Shown piece after piece: positions 9,524 to 18,590 of a DNA stretch of 64,000 nt (its first letter is position 1; each line of letters begins with the position of its first letter). The stretch comes from Trinickia terrae (lineage in GTDB: Bacteria; Pseudomonadota; Gammaproteobacteria; Burkholderiales; Burkholderiaceae). The position numbers were made by a program, and so were the translations under genes. The notes under the pieces are model-generated. The model saw only the letters and a program-made list of their open reading frames with translations, had not been told where the DNA came from and did not search any database. The stretch lies in contig NZ_SWJE01000022.1 of the NCBI RefSeq assembly GCF_005144415.1, forward strand, positions 1 through 64,000, given 5' to 3'.

Positions 9524-12096
9524 GCCGGCCAACCCTCGCATCCGGCAAGAACCGTCTTTCCTTCGCCGATCTCGTGCGCCAGTCGTGGCGCATGACGGCG
9601 CGCGACTGGCGCGCGGGCGAGTTGACGATGCTGCTCTTCGCGCTCGTGCTGGCGGTGGCGGCGCTCGCGAGCGTCGGCTTTCTCGCTGACCGGCTGCATC
9701 AGGGGCTCGAGCGCGACGCGCGGCGGATGATCGCCTCCGACTTCATCGTGCGCGCCGATCATCCGGTCGATGCGCAGTTCGCCGCCAGGGCGAAGGCGCT
9801 CGACTTGAAGACGGCGACGACCATCATCTTCGCCAGCATGATTTCGTCGCAGGAAGCGGCCGACAAGGACGCGCAATCGATTGCTCGGCTCGCCGCCGTG
9901 AAGGCGGTGACGAGCACGTATCCGTTGAGAGGCGCGCTGCGCATCGCTGCCGGGCCCGATGCGCCCGATCGTCCCGCCGGCGGCATTCCCGCGCCGGGCA
10001 CCGTCTGGGTCGACGCCCAGCTGCTCGAGGCGCTGCATGTGCGCGTCGGCGATCCGGTGGAGGTCGGCACGCGCACGTTCACGATCGCCGCCGTCATCAC
10101 GCGCGAGCTCGACCGAGGCTTCGCGTTCGTCAACTTCGCGCCGCGCCTGATGATGCGCGAGGACGAGCTCGCGTCGACGGGCCTGATCGGCTACGGCAGC
10201 CGCGTGACCTACCGGCTGCTCGTCGCGGGCGGCGATGCGGCCGTCGCGCAGTTCGCGGCGTTCGCCCATGAGCGCGTCGACGGCGGCAAGATGCGCGGCG
10301 TCGCGCTCGAATCGTTGCAGGACGGCCAGCCGCAGGTCCGGCAGACGCTCGATCGCGCCGGCCACTTCCTCACGCTCGTCGCGCTCCTGACCGCGCTGCT
10401 CGCGGCTGTCGCGATCGCGATGGCCGCGCATCGCTATATGCGGCGCCATCTCGACGGCGGCGCGGTTCTGCGCTGCCTGGGGCTCAGCCAGGGCGCGCTG
10501 CGCGCGCTCTTCGCGCTCGAATTCCTGCTGCTCGGCCTGGCGGGCGGTGTGCTCGGCGTCGCGCTCGGCTACGGGGGGCATTGGGCGCTGCTCGTCTGGC
10601 TCGGCAGCCTGATCGACGTCCAGCTGCCACAGCCGAGCGTATGGCCCGCGCTCGAAGGCATCGCGGCCGGGCTCGTGCTGCTGCTCGGCTTCGCGCTGCC
10701 GCCGCTCCTGCCGCTCACGCGCGTGCCGCCGGTGCGCGTGCTGCGCCGCGAATGGGGCGAGACCGCGCGCATCGCGTGGCTGGCGTATGCACTCGGCATT
10801 GCGCTCTTTGCCGGACTGCTCGTGCTCGCGGCGGGCGAGCTGAAGCTCGGAGGCATCGTCGCGGGCGGCTTCGCGGCCGGCATGCTGGTGTTTGTCGGCA
10901 TTGCGCGCGCGGTGCTCTGGAGCGCTGCGCGCATCGCGCGCAGCGAGCGCGTCAACGCGGGGATCGGCTGGCGCTATGCGCTCGCGTCGCTCGAGCGGCG
11001 CAGCGCCGCCAGCGCGCTGCAGATCACGGCGCTGGCGATCGGCCTGATGTGCCTGCTGCTGATCGCGATCACGCGTGACGACCTCGTCGCCGGCTGGCGC
11101 AAATCGACGCCGCCCGACGCGCCGAACGAATTCATCATCGATATCCAGGCCGACCAGAAGGCAGCCGTCGAGCGGTATCTGGCGTCGCAGGGGATTCTCG
11201 GCGCCGCGCTCGAGCCGATGGTGAAGGGCCGTCTCGTCGCGATCAACGGCAAGCCGGTCGATCCGGGTTCCTACAAGGAAGACGATGCGAAGCGCCTCGT
11301 CGATCGCGAATTCAATTTGTCGTACCGCACGACGCTGCCCGACGACAACCGCATCGTCGCGGGCGACTGGTTCGGCGATACGGCGAAGCCGCAGATCTCG
11401 ATCGAAGAGGGGCTCGCGAAGCTGATCCACGTGAAGAACGGCGACATGCTGCGCTTCGACGTGACGGGCCTGCCGATCGATGCGCAGGTCACGAGCGTGC
11501 GCAAGCTCGACTGGGGGTCGTTCAAGGTCAACTTCTTCGTGCTGATGCCGCCGGCCGCGCTCGAGCGCTTCCCGGCGACTTACATCACGAGCTTCCATCT
11601 GCCGACCGGGCGGCGGGCGGTGATCGACGGCCTGATCGCCGCCTACCCGAGCCTCACCGCCATCGACACCGGGCCGATCCTCGCGCAGATCCAGCGCGTC
11701 GTCTCGCAGGTGATCGGCGCGGTGCAGTTCCTGTTCGCGTTCACGCTCACGGCCGGCGTGCTCGTGCTGTACGCGGCGCTCGCCGGCACGCGCGACGAGC
11801 GTATGCGAGAATCCGCGCTGCTGCGCGCGCTCGGCGCGTCGCATCGGCAGGTGCGCTCGGTGCAGGTGGCGGAGTTCGTCGCCGTCGGCGCGCTTGCCGG
11901 GCTGATGGGCGCGATCGGCGCGCAGGCGCTCGGCGTGGTGCTGGCGACGCGCGTCTTCGAGTTCTATCTCGACTTCGATCCATGGGTGCTGCCCGCCGGG
12001 GTGGCGGCCGGCGTGGCGTGCGCGGGCGTCGGCGGCTGGCTGAGCCTGCGGCATGTGCTGCGGCGACCGGCCGCGCAGTCGCTGCGGGATGCGTGA
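9520..12096 (+). CDS. FtsX-type ABC transporter permease (YbbP-like)
   Basis: This protein is about 858 residues from a TTG start at 9520 that overlaps the previous stop. The next ATG, at 9591, would give a protein 24 residues shorter. It has an N-terminal transmembrane helix (LLFALVLAVAALASVGFL), a MacB-like extracytoplasmic domain, a first FtsX membrane block, and a second extracytoplasmic domain and FtsX block at the C-terminus. This duplicated layout is typical of YbbP-type permeases that work with a YbbA-type ATPase. No ATPase gene is adjacent, so a partner must be encoded elsewhere. Substrate unknown; lipid or lipoprotein handling is only a family-level guess. Confidence 0.85.
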   Translation: MSRPTLASGKNRLSFADLVRQSWRMTARDWRAGELTMLLFALVLAVAALASVGFLADRLHQGLERDARRMIASDFIVRADHPVDAQFAARAKALDLKTATTIIFASMISSQEAADKDAQSIARLAAVKAVTSTYPLRGALRIAAGPDAPDRPAGGIPAPGTVWVDAQLLEALHVRVGDPVEVGTRTFTIAAVITRELDRGFAFVNFAPRLMMREDELASTGLIGYGSRVTYRLLVAGGDAAVAQFAAFAHERVDGGKMRGVALESLQDGQPQVRQTLDRAGHFLTLVALLTALLAAVAIAMAAHRYMRRHLDGGAVLRCLGLSQGALRALFALEFLLLGLAGGVLGVALGYGGHWALLVWLGSLIDVQLPQPSVWPALEGIAAGLVLLLGFALPPLLPLTRVPPVRVLRREWGETARIAWLAYALGIALFAGLLVLAAGELKLGGIVAGGFAAGMLVFVGIARAVLWSAARIARSERVNAGIGWRYALASLERRSAASALQITALAIGLMCLLLIAITRDDLVAGWRKSTPPDAPNEFIIDIQADQKAAVERYLASQGILGAALEPMVKGRLVAINGKPVDPGSYKEDDAKRLVDREFNLSYRTTLPDDNRIVAGDWFGDTAKPQISIEEGLAKLIHVKNGDMLRFDVTGLPIDAQVTSVRKLDWGSFKVNFFVLMPPAALERFPATYITSFHLPTGRRAVIDGLIAAYPSLTAIDTGPILAQIQRVVSQVIGAVQFLFAFTLTAGVLVLYAALAGTRDERMRESALLRALGASHRQVRSVQVAEFVAVGALAGLMGAIGAQALGVVLATRVFEFYLDFDPWVLPAGVAAGVACAGVGGWLSLRHVLRRPAAQSLRDA

Positions 12097-12142
12097 GCGG
12101 CGCGGCAGCCCCGGCGATCACTTTTTTCTCTTGGCTTACCGT

Positions 12143-12553
12143 ATGACCGATCTCGACGACGAGGCCCCGTCACAGCCGACGGCCTTCGATCTGGTGGGCG
12201 GCGAGGCGCGCGTGCGCGAACTCGTCGACCGCTTCTACGACCTGATGGACCTCGAGCCCGAATTCGCGGGCATTCGCGCGCTGCATCCTCCGACGCTCGA
12301 CGGCTCGCGCGACAAGCTCTTCTGGTTCCTGTGCGGCTGGCTCGGCGGCCCGGACCACTACATCAGCCGCTTCGGCCATCCGCGGCTGCGCGCGCGGCAT
12401 CTGCCGTTCGCGATCGCGTCGTCCGAGCGCGACCAGTGGTTGCGCTGCATGGCGTGGGCGATGGAGGGCGTCGGCATCGACGACGCGTTGCGCGAGCGGC
12501 TGCTGCATTCGTTTTTCGACACGGCCGACTGGATGCGCAACCGGCCGGGCTGA
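12143..12553 (+). CDS. Group II truncated haemoglobin
   Basis: This 136-residue haem protein has the 2-over-2 globin pattern. The proximal histidine is H86 in RARHLPF, and Trp99 (DQWLRCM) occupies the position typical of group II truncated globins. The N-terminal FDLVGGEARVRELVDRFYDLM segment is the A-B helix region. Such proteins bind O2 or NO and are tied to redox protection. The start was set at MTDLDDE. It stands alone between the permease and alaX, with no obvious functional partner nearby. Confidence 0.9.
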   Translation: MTDLDDEAPSQPTAFDLVGGEARVRELVDRFYDLMDLEPEFAGIRALHPPTLDGSRDKLFWFLCGWLGGPDHYISRFGHPRLRARHLPFAIASSERDQWLRCMAWAMEGVGIDDALRERLLHSFFDTADWMRNRPG

Positions 12554-12653
12554 CGCGCGGCACGCCGGCCTGAAATTGGCCTGGGTCGTCAGCCGGTACG
12601 GCTTTGCCGATATCGGCCGAATGGCTGATCTTTCGACGTGAATCGCGGCTCGG

Positions 12654-12659
12654 CATAAT
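12654..12659 (+). promoter_or_regulatory. Candidate -10 element for the alaX transcript
   Basis: CATAAT lies 36 bases before the alaX start. A perfect 12-bp palindrome GCCGATATCGGC sits at 12606-12617, about 37 bases upstream of the hexamer, where an activator or repressor could bind. No regulator is suggested by the neighbours. Confidence 0.35.
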
Positions 12660-12695
12660 GGCTTTTTCGTTTGGCGCTTCAGAAAAGGACTCCCG

Positions 12696-13430
12696 ATGAC
12701 CATGCGTGCACTCTTTCGCGACGATGCCTATCTCACGCGCTGCGACGCGTCGATTACCCGCATCGACGAGCAAGGCATCCATCTCGACCAGAGCGTGTTC
12801 TACCCGCTCGGCGGCGGCCAGGCGGGCGACACCGGCGCGCTCACGCTCGCCGACGGCACGCGCGTCGAGATCGCCGATACGCGCAAGGCGAAGTTCGAAG
12901 GGGCGACGTCCGACGACGCGGTCCACGTTCCGGCTGCCGGCCAGGAGGCGCTGCTCGCGCGGCTCGCGGCGGGCGCTCGCGTGGCCGTCGAGATCGACTG
13001 GGCGCGCCGTTACCGGCACATGCGGCTGCACACGGCGAGCCACCTGATGTGCGCGGTGCTGCCGTATCCGGTCGACGGCTGCAGCATCACGGCAGACTAC
13101 GCGCGGCTCGATTTCGCCACCGTCGAGCCAATCGAGCGCGAGTTCGTCGAAGCGCGGCTCGCAGAACTGGTCGGCGGCGCGCATGCCGTCGCGACCCAAT
13201 GGATTACCGACGAAGAGCTGGAGCAGCGTCCCGAGCTCGTGCGCACGATGAGCGTGAAGCCGCCGATGGGGCTTGGGCGCGTGCGGCTCCTTCGCATCGA
13301 CAGCGTCGACTTGCAGCCTTGCGGTGGCACTCATGTGCGCAATACGCAGGAGATCGGCGCGCTGCGGGTGGTGAAGCTCGAGAAGAAGAGCGCGCGCACG
13401 CGGCGCCTCGTGCTGGAGCTCGCATCATGA
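12696..13430 (+). CDS. Alanyl-tRNA editing protein (AlaX)
   Basis: This 244-residue stand-alone homologue of the alanyl-tRNA synthetase editing domain hydrolyses Ser-tRNA(Ala) or Gly-tRNA(Ala). The zinc site is visible: H112 and H116 in RLHTASHLM, then C209 and H213 in QPCGGTHV. The N-terminal half carries the YPLGGGQAGDTG segment of the C-Ala/editing fold. A short TetR-like or catalytic fusion is absent. The stop overlaps the start of the DUF924 gene (ATGA at 13427), so the two are co-translated. Confidence 0.92.
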   Translation: MTMRALFRDDAYLTRCDASITRIDEQGIHLDQSVFYPLGGGQAGDTGALTLADGTRVEIADTRKAKFEGATSDDAVHVPAAGQEALLARLAAGARVAVEIDWARRYRHMRLHTASHLMCAVLPYPVDGCSITADYARLDFATVEPIEREFVEARLAELVGGAHAVATQWITDEELEQRPELVRTMSVKPPMGLGRVRLLRIDSVDLQPCGGTHVRNTQEIGALRVVKLEKKSARTRRLVLELAS

Positions 13431-14074
13431 CGCCGCGCAGCAGCGGCGCTTCCACCGCCGCCAGCACACCGGAACCGGGCGATTACGCCGCGCTCGATCC
13501 GGCCCCGCGCGCCGTGCTCGACTTCTGGTTCGGCGTGCCGGGTTCGGCGGAATTCGGCCGCGACCGCAAGATGTGGTTTGCCCGCGACGACACTTTCGAC
13601 GTGCTCCTGCGCGAGCGTTTCGGCGCGACGCTTGCGACGGCGGCGAGCGGCGGCCACGACGACTGGCAGCGCACGCCGCTCGGCGCGCTGGCGCTCGTCG
13701 TCGTGCTCGACCAGTTTTCGCGCAACTGCCACCGCGGCGGCGCGCGCGCATTCGAAGCCGATGCGCGTGCGCTGCAAGTCGCCAAGCGGATGGTCGAGAC
13801 CGGCGCGGACTTGCGTTTGCCGTCCTGCATTCACCGTGCCTTCGTCTATCTACCGTTCGAGCACGACGAGTCGATCGAGAGCCAGCGCGAAGCGATACGT
13901 CTCTTCGGCGAGCTGGAGCGCGAAGCGGGGGACACCGGCTATCTCGACTACGCGCATCGGCACGCGCGCATCATCGAGCGCTTCGGGCGATTTCCGCATC
14001 GCAACGCCGTGCTTGGCCGCGCTTCGACCGACGAGGAGATCGCGTTCCTGCGCGAGCCCGGGTCTTCGTTTTGA
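13427..14074 (+). CDS. DUF924 family protein
   Basis: This 215-residue soluble protein has the DUF924 hallmarks: VLDFWFG near residue 25, an RDRKMWFARDDTFD segment, and LVVVLDQFSRNCHRG in the middle, followed by a helix-rich C-terminal half resembling TPR-like repeats. The family is widespread but has no assigned biochemical role. It starts inside the alaX stop codon and faces the ArnT-like gene on the other strand. Start is MTPRSS, the only one consistent with the overlap. Confidence 0.85.
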   Translation: MTPRSSGASTAASTPEPGDYAALDPAPRAVLDFWFGVPGSAEFGRDRKMWFARDDTFDVLLRERFGATLATAASGGHDDWQRTPLGALALVVVLDQFSRNCHRGGARAFEADARALQVAKRMVETGADLRLPSCIHRAFVYLPFEHDESIESQREAIRLFGELEREAGDTGYLDYAHRHARIIERFGRFPHRNAVLGRASTDEEIAFLREPGSSF

Positions 14075-14132
14075 ACGCTCCGCGAGGCGCGGGCAGCAAT
14101 TGGCGTTCAGCGCAACCGCTGCCTTCAACCGC

Positions 14133-15980
14133 TCAACGCACGGCGAGCGCTTGCCCTGGCTTGCGCACGAACACGCGCAGGAGCTCGCTATCGTCACCGG
14201 GACGCGCGCCTGACCAGAACGGCTCCCAGTTGCTGTCCGGCGCCGCTGCGTCGGTGCGAACGCTTTGTACGATGAGCCACCTGCAGGCGGAAGCATCCGG
14301 CGTGGCCGCTGGCCGATGCAGGACCCCCGTGAAGTAATAAAGCATCGGCGCTTCCGATTCGCCGAGATTCAGGCTCGCCATGCAGTCGCCGGGAATCCAT
14401 GCCGTGTTCAGGTGGGTGTCCAGATCCTCGAAGGCGGAGCGATAGCTCTTGGCCTCGTCGATCCACGGCACGAGCAGCGTGAACACGAGTCCCCACGTGA
14501 CGACGGCGCCTGTGCACCAGCTGAACGCACCGCGCCATTTGCCGGCGCGCGCGAAGAGCGGCATCAGCCACACCCAGCCTATCGTCAGCGTAAGTGCGGC
14601 GAGCACCAGATGCGGCCTGATCGGCAGGGTCCAGTCGAGCGGCAGCCAGCGGCCGAGCCATTGCAGGTTTGCATGCGTGCTCGCCGGGTCCGTCATGTCC
14701 GACCAGACGACCCAGGCTACTGCCGCAATGGCGCCGAACAGCGCGCGGCTCGCGTAGTCCCAGGCCAGGTGAACGCGCTGCGGCAGGCGCTCGACACCCT
14801 GCAGCGCAACGAGCGTGAGCGGCGCGATGAACGGCAGGACATAGAGTTCCCGGCATGTCGCCGACACTTGCAGCACGACGAGGCCGACGCCGCAAAACAC
14901 GACCGGCAGCGCGATCTGCGGCTCGCGCCAGCGCCGCCACGCGCCGCTCGCGAGCGCGGCTGCGGCGAGCGGAGCAACCGGGAAGCCGACGGTGACGAGC
15001 GCACGCCAGATGAACAACGGCTTGTTGTTCTCGGAGCCGAGCGCCGACACCGAAAAGCCGAAGAAGCGGCCGACGTTGTTGTCCCAGAACCAGACCTCGA
15101 AGAGCGCTTCGGAGCGCAGATAGAACGCAATCGGCCAGATCAGCGCGAACGGCGCGAACACGAGCGCGGCGAGCCCGAGCGATCGCAGGAAAGCGCGGCT
15201 GCGGCAGGCGGGGTAGAGCAGCGGGATCGCACAGAACGTTGCGCCGAAGACGAGCGGCAGGAACAGGCCTTTCGTCATGAACGTCATGCCGACGCCTGCG
15301 CCGAGCATGATCGAGGCCGTCCGGACCGCTTGCCTGGCCGGCCCCTGCGGTCGCCGCACGAAGGCGACGGTAAGCTCGATCAGCCCGCAGAATCCGAGTG
15401 CGGTGCCGGCCATCAGCGCAACATCGGTGATCAGGTCATGCGAATGCTTGAGCACGACGAGCGTGCCGGCAAAGAGCGCGAGCGCGCCCAGCACGCGGAT
15501 GTCGAGCCAGCCGCGCGCGCGAGTCGCGCCGCGCGCAAGCCGTGCGACGCAGCCGAGCGTGAGCGCCGTGAAGAGCGCGCTCGCGAGCCGCGCCGCGTCA
15601 TGAAGCGGCATACAGCGCTCGAAGAGCCACGCAAGGCCGGTCGCGATCCAGTCGTAGAGCGGCGGTTTCTCGACGAACGGCTGGCCGGCGTTGCTCGGCA
15701 CGACGAAGTCGCCGGATTCGAGCATGTGTTGGATGATGCCGAAGGTATAGGTCTCGTCCTGTTTCCAGGGATCGTGGCCTAGCGTGCCGGGCAGCAGGTA
15801 GGCGCACAGCATGGCGACGACCGCCAGCGCGATGCGCAGTCCCGACCAGGGCAGCGCACGCCCTGCAGGCCGGGCGACGGTGGAGGGTGTCGCCACCGAG
15901 GGCGTCATCGATACGGCGCCTGGCGCGACCGGCGCACCGGCGCGTGCGTGGCGCGAGGAGGAGTATGAGGAGTCCTGCAT
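14133..15980 (-). CDS. ArnT-like membrane glycosyltransferase (phospholipid-carrier dependent)
   Basis: This approximately 615-residue, GT-C type integral membrane protein has an N-terminal helix followed by the periplasmic acidic motif DETYTFG and the VEKPPLYDW segment typical of ArnT/PMT enzymes that use undecaprenyl-phosphate sugar donors. About 12 helices follow, with a C-terminal soluble tail. Family members add aminoarabinose or other sugars to lipid A or exported glycans. No arn sugar-synthesis genes are adjacent, so the sugar is unknown. I chose the ATG at 15980 (AGGA 10 bases upstream); an in-frame start at 16061 would add 27 residues. Confidence 0.85.
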   Translation of the reverse strand: MQDSSYSSSRHARAGAPVAPGAVSMTPSVATPSTVARPAGRALPWSGLRIALAVVAMLCAYLLPGTLGHDPWKQDETYTFGIIQHMLESGDFVVPSNAGQPFVEKPPLYDWIATGLAWLFERCMPLHDAARLASALFTALTLGCVARLARGATRARGWLDIRVLGALALFAGTLVVLKHSHDLITDVALMAGTALGFCGLIELTVAFVRRPQGPARQAVRTASIMLGAGVGMTFMTKGLFLPLVFGATFCAIPLLYPACRSRAFLRSLGLAALVFAPFALIWPIAFYLRSEALFEVWFWDNNVGRFFGFSVSALGSENNKPLFIWRALVTVGFPVAPLAAAALASGAWRRWREPQIALPVVFCGVGLVVLQVSATCRELYVLPFIAPLTLVALQGVERLPQRVHLAWDYASRALFGAIAAVAWVVWSDMTDPASTHANLQWLGRWLPLDWTLPIRPHLVLAALTLTIGWVWLMPLFARAGKWRGAFSWCTGAVVTWGLVFTLLVPWIDEAKSYRSAFEDLDTHLNTAWIPGDCMASLNLGESEAPMLYYFTGVLHRPAATPDASACRWLIVQSVRTDAAAPDSNWEPFWSGARPGDDSELLRVFVRKPGQALAVR

Positions 15981-16115
15981 GGTCCGGTCCTGACGGCCGA
16001 ATTCTGCTTGGAACCCGGCCTCGTGATGCTTCGTCGCGTGGGTCGCTGACAAGCGCGACACGCGCGGGCGCCAAGCTGTCAGGGTTGCGCCATGCTATCT
16101 CGCATTTGTTACTGA

Positions 16116-16145
16116 GTATTACGGGGATTTGTGGAGAATTGTGAA
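16116..16145 (-). promoter_or_regulatory. Candidate promoter of the ArnT-like gene
   Basis: Reading the minus strand, TTCACA (16145-16140), an 18-base spacer and TAATAC (16121-16116) make a plausible sigma-70 promoter in a locally AT-rich 287-base gap. It would leave an untranslated leader of about 130 bases. The rest of the gap shows no gene. Confidence 0.4.
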
Positions 16146-16267
16146 GTTATGTCGTTTGCATGCGGATTCTTGGCGCAAATGGCGAGGGCTCGCGGGGGCC
16201 GCTCACGCGAAGATCCGCACGGATACGGGCGCTCGCTCTCGCAAAGGCTGGGTAAGGGTGGGACACC

Positions 16268-17014
16268 CTAGCGTCCGCCGGCGACATCGAGAAGGGCGCC
16301 GGTCACGTAAGACGCAGCGTCGCCGAGCAGCCAGACGATCGCTTCGGCTACTTCGTCCGCCGTGCCGGGCCGCCCGGCGGGCGTTTGTGCGCCGAGCACG
16401 GCGGCGCGGTCGGCACGGCCGCCGCTCGCGTGGATCTCCGTGTCGATCAGGCCGGGACGCACAGCGTTCACACGCACGCCGCGCGGGCCGAGCTCCTTGG
16501 CGAGGCCGATCGTCAGCGTATCGATCGCGCCTTTCGAGCCGGCGTAGTCGACATACTCGTTCGGCGAGCCGAGGCGAGAGGCTGCCGACGAAACATTGAC
16601 GATCGCGCCGCCATGGCCGCCGCGGTCCGTCGACATGCGTCGCGCCGCTTCGCGCGCACAGAGATAGGTGCCGAGGACGTTGACATCGAACATGCGCTTC
16701 AGGCGGGCATAGTCCATCTCGGCGAGCGGCAGCGAGGCCGCGACGATGCCTGCGTTGTTGACCAGCGCGTCGATGCGGCCGAAGGCGGCCACGACGGCGT
16801 CGAACATTGCAACGACAGCCGTTTCGTCGGCGACGTCGCCTTGAACGACGCATGCCTGGCCGCCGGCTCGCACCACCTCGGCGGCAGTGTCTTCCGCAGC
16901 CGCGCGGTTGCTTGCGTAATTCACGCCCACCGCCCAGCCCTGCGCGCCCAGCAGGCGCGCTGTCGCCCGGCCGATGCCGCGGCTCGCGCCCGTGATCAGA
17001 ACCGTTTTTGTCAT
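16268..17014 (-). CDS. SDR family oxidoreductase
   Basis: This 248-residue short-chain dehydrogenase/reductase has the nucleotide-binding motif TGASRGIG (residues 9-16) and the structural NNAG at 86-89. The catalytic residues are S143, Y157 and K161 (YAGSK). PGLIDTEIHASGG follows the active site. The closest textbook relatives are FabG and glucose dehydrogenase-like SDRs; the substrate cannot be told from sequence. The start MTKTVLITG was chosen because the Rossmann strand begins there; upstream in-frame residues overlap the next gene. It may share a transcript with the LOG and TetR genes. Confidence 0.9.
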   Translation of the reverse strand: MTKTVLITGASRGIGRATARLLGAQGWAVGVNYASNRAAAEDTAAEVVRAGGQACVVQGDVADETAVVAMFDAVVAAFGRIDALVNNAGIVAASLPLAEMDYARLKRMFDVNVLGTYLCAREAARRMSTDRGGHGGAIVNVSSAASRLGSPNEYVDYAGSKGAIDTLTIGLAKELGPRGVRVNAVRPGLIDTEIHASGGRADRAAVLGAQTPAGRPGTADEVAEAIVWLLGDAASYVTGALLDVAGGR

Positions 17015-17057
17015 TAGGGGGCTTGTCGAGGGTTGGGGGAAGGTGGCGGCGCCGCTG

Positions 17058-17648
17058 TCACACTGCGCCGGTAGCAGGCGTGGCGGACCACTTGTCATTG
17101 CCGGGCGGCCGATAGCGCTTGAGCTTGTCGATCAGCGCGGCGGGATCGGTGTCGATCTGCAGGATATCGAGGTAGGTCTGCTGCATGAAGCCTTCCTGCA
17201 CCGTGTGCTCGAGCATCGTCACGAGCGGATCGTAGTAGCCGTCGATGTTGTAGAGCGCCACGGCCTTGTGGTGATAGCCGAGCTGCGCCCAGGTGTAGAC
17301 CTCGAACAGCTCTTCGAGCGTGCCCGCACCGCCCGGCAGCGCGACGAACGCGTCGGAGAGGTCGGCCATCATCTTCTTGCGCTGATGCATGTCCGGCACG
17401 ACGTGCAGCTCCGACAGCCCGCGATGCCCGACCTCCTTGTTGACGAGCAGCTCGGGAATCACGCCGATCGCGCGCCCGCCGGCGGCAAGCACCTCATCGG
17501 CGATCGTGCCCATCAAGCCGACGCGGCCTCCGCCGTAGACGAGCGTCAGGCCCGCGTCCACGAGCGCGCGGCCGAACGCCTGCGCGGCCTGCGCATAGAC
17601 CGGCTTCGCGCCGAACGAAGAGCCGCAGTACACGCATACCGATTTCAT
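17058..17648 (-). CDS. LOG family phosphoribohydrolase (TIGR00730)
   Basis: This 196-residue Rossmann-like protein has the LOG motifs GGGRVGLMG (residues 39-47) and PGGAGTLEE (105-113), the latter with the catalytic glutamates. Family members release adenine or cytokinin bases from nucleoside 5'-monophosphates; in bacteria the role may be nucleotide housekeeping. It begins directly after the stop of the TetR gene, so both are very probably one operon. Full length. Confidence 0.93.
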   Translation of the reverse strand: MKSVCVYCGSSFGAKPVYAQAAQAFGRALVDAGLTLVYGGGRVGLMGTIADEVLAAGGRAIGVIPELLVNKEVGHRGLSELHVVPDMHQRKKMMADLSDAFVALPGGAGTLEELFEVYTWAQLGYHHKAVALYNIDGYYDPLVTMLEHTVQEGFMQQTYLDILQIDTDPAALIDKLKRYRPPGNDKWSATPATGAV

Positions 17649-18377
17649 CTAGCGGGCGTCCTTCGCATCGGAGCGTGCCGCGCCGGGCTCGCGGGGTGGC
17701 AGGAAGTCGGCGAACTCGCGCTTGGGCAGCTTGCCGGAGACGAGGTCGTCGAAGAGCTGGCGCGAGCGCCCGCGCAGGTAGGGCGCCATCATCGAGATCA
17801 CGTGCACGCTGACTTTGTGCAGATCGTCGCGGATCGCGTCCTGCTCGTTGTACTTGCGCGGGTTCATGACGAACTGGTAGGACAGCCAGTAGGTCGAGAC
17901 GACGCCCATGTTGGTCGCGATCACCTGGATCTCTTCCGGCGTGGCGACCATCTCGTTGTCGGCGACGAGCAGTTCGCACATCTCGTGTGCGAACCGCACC
18001 TTGTGGCTGATGATCTGCTTGAAGTGCGTTTCGAGCGTGCGGTTGCGCGCGAGCAGGTCGTTCAGGTCCCGGTACAGGAAACGGTAGGCCCACATGAACT
18101 CGGCCATGTACTGCAGATAGGACCAGGTCTCGTCGATCGTCGGACGATGGTCTTCGGGAAAGCGCAGACGACGTTCAATAGCCTGTTCAAATTGCGCAAA
18201 GATGCTATTGATAATGTCGTCTTTGTTACGGAAATGGTAGTAAAGATTGCCGGGGCTGATCTCCATTTCCTCGGCGATCGTCGTCGTCGTGACGTTCGGT
18301 TCACCGATCTCGTTGAAGAGCTTCAGCGACAACTCGAGAATGCGCTCACGAGTACGGCGGGGAGGTTTGGCTTCCAT
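17649..18377 (-). CDS. TetR/AcrR family transcriptional regulator
   Basis: This protein is about 242 residues. The N-terminal helix-turn-helix spans roughly residues 28-50 (TTTTIAEEMEISPGNLYYHF), typical of TetR proteins. The C-terminal ligand domain is of the bacterial repressor type with many aromatic residues (WAYRFLYRDL). I start it at MEAKPPRR; an in-frame ATG 39 bases earlier is weaker. The promoter region contains a site resembling its own likely operator (18479-18490). Ligand and regulon are unknown; the region's acyl-CoA and lipid genes make a fatty-acyl effector plausible but unproven. Confidence 0.9.
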   Translation of the reverse strand: MEAKPPRRTRERILELSLKLFNEIGEPNVTTTTIAEEMEISPGNLYYHFRNKDDIINSIFAQFEQAIERRLRFPEDHRPTIDETWSYLQYMAEFMWAYRFLYRDLNDLLARNRTLETHFKQIISHKVRFAHEMCELLVADNEMVATPEEIQVIATNMGVVSTYWLSYQFVMNPRKYNEQDAIRDDLHKVSVHVISMMAPYLRGRSRQLFDDLVSGKLPKREFADFLPPREPGAARSDAKDAR

Positions 18378-18473
18378 CTCTCGGCCCTGGTTTCCGCCGG
18401 GACTGGCGCACGGCAATGGGGGTGTCGCGGCGTAGACCCGGCTCGGTTTCTATGATTTTGAGACTGCCGGGCG

Positions 18474-18490
18474 ATTATAAACGGTCGTTC
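18474..18490 (-). promoter_or_regulatory. Promoter of the TetR gene overlapping a GAACGnnCGTTT site
   Basis: On the minus strand the -10 hexamer TATAAT occupies 18479-18474. Directly upstream, 18490-18479 reads GAACGACCGTTT, an imperfect palindrome of the form common among TetR operators. It sits between -10 and -35, where binding would block transcription, so autoregulation is a reasonable inference. A very similar site is at 55352-55363. Confidence 0.5.
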
Positions 18491-18590
18491 TCTTATCCAG
18501 GTTTGGATTCAGGGTTTTTACTGGTCTAGACCGAATTGCCGCTTCGCACAGGCGTGTTGTCTGCGTTTTGGGGTCCGAACCGAAGCGCTT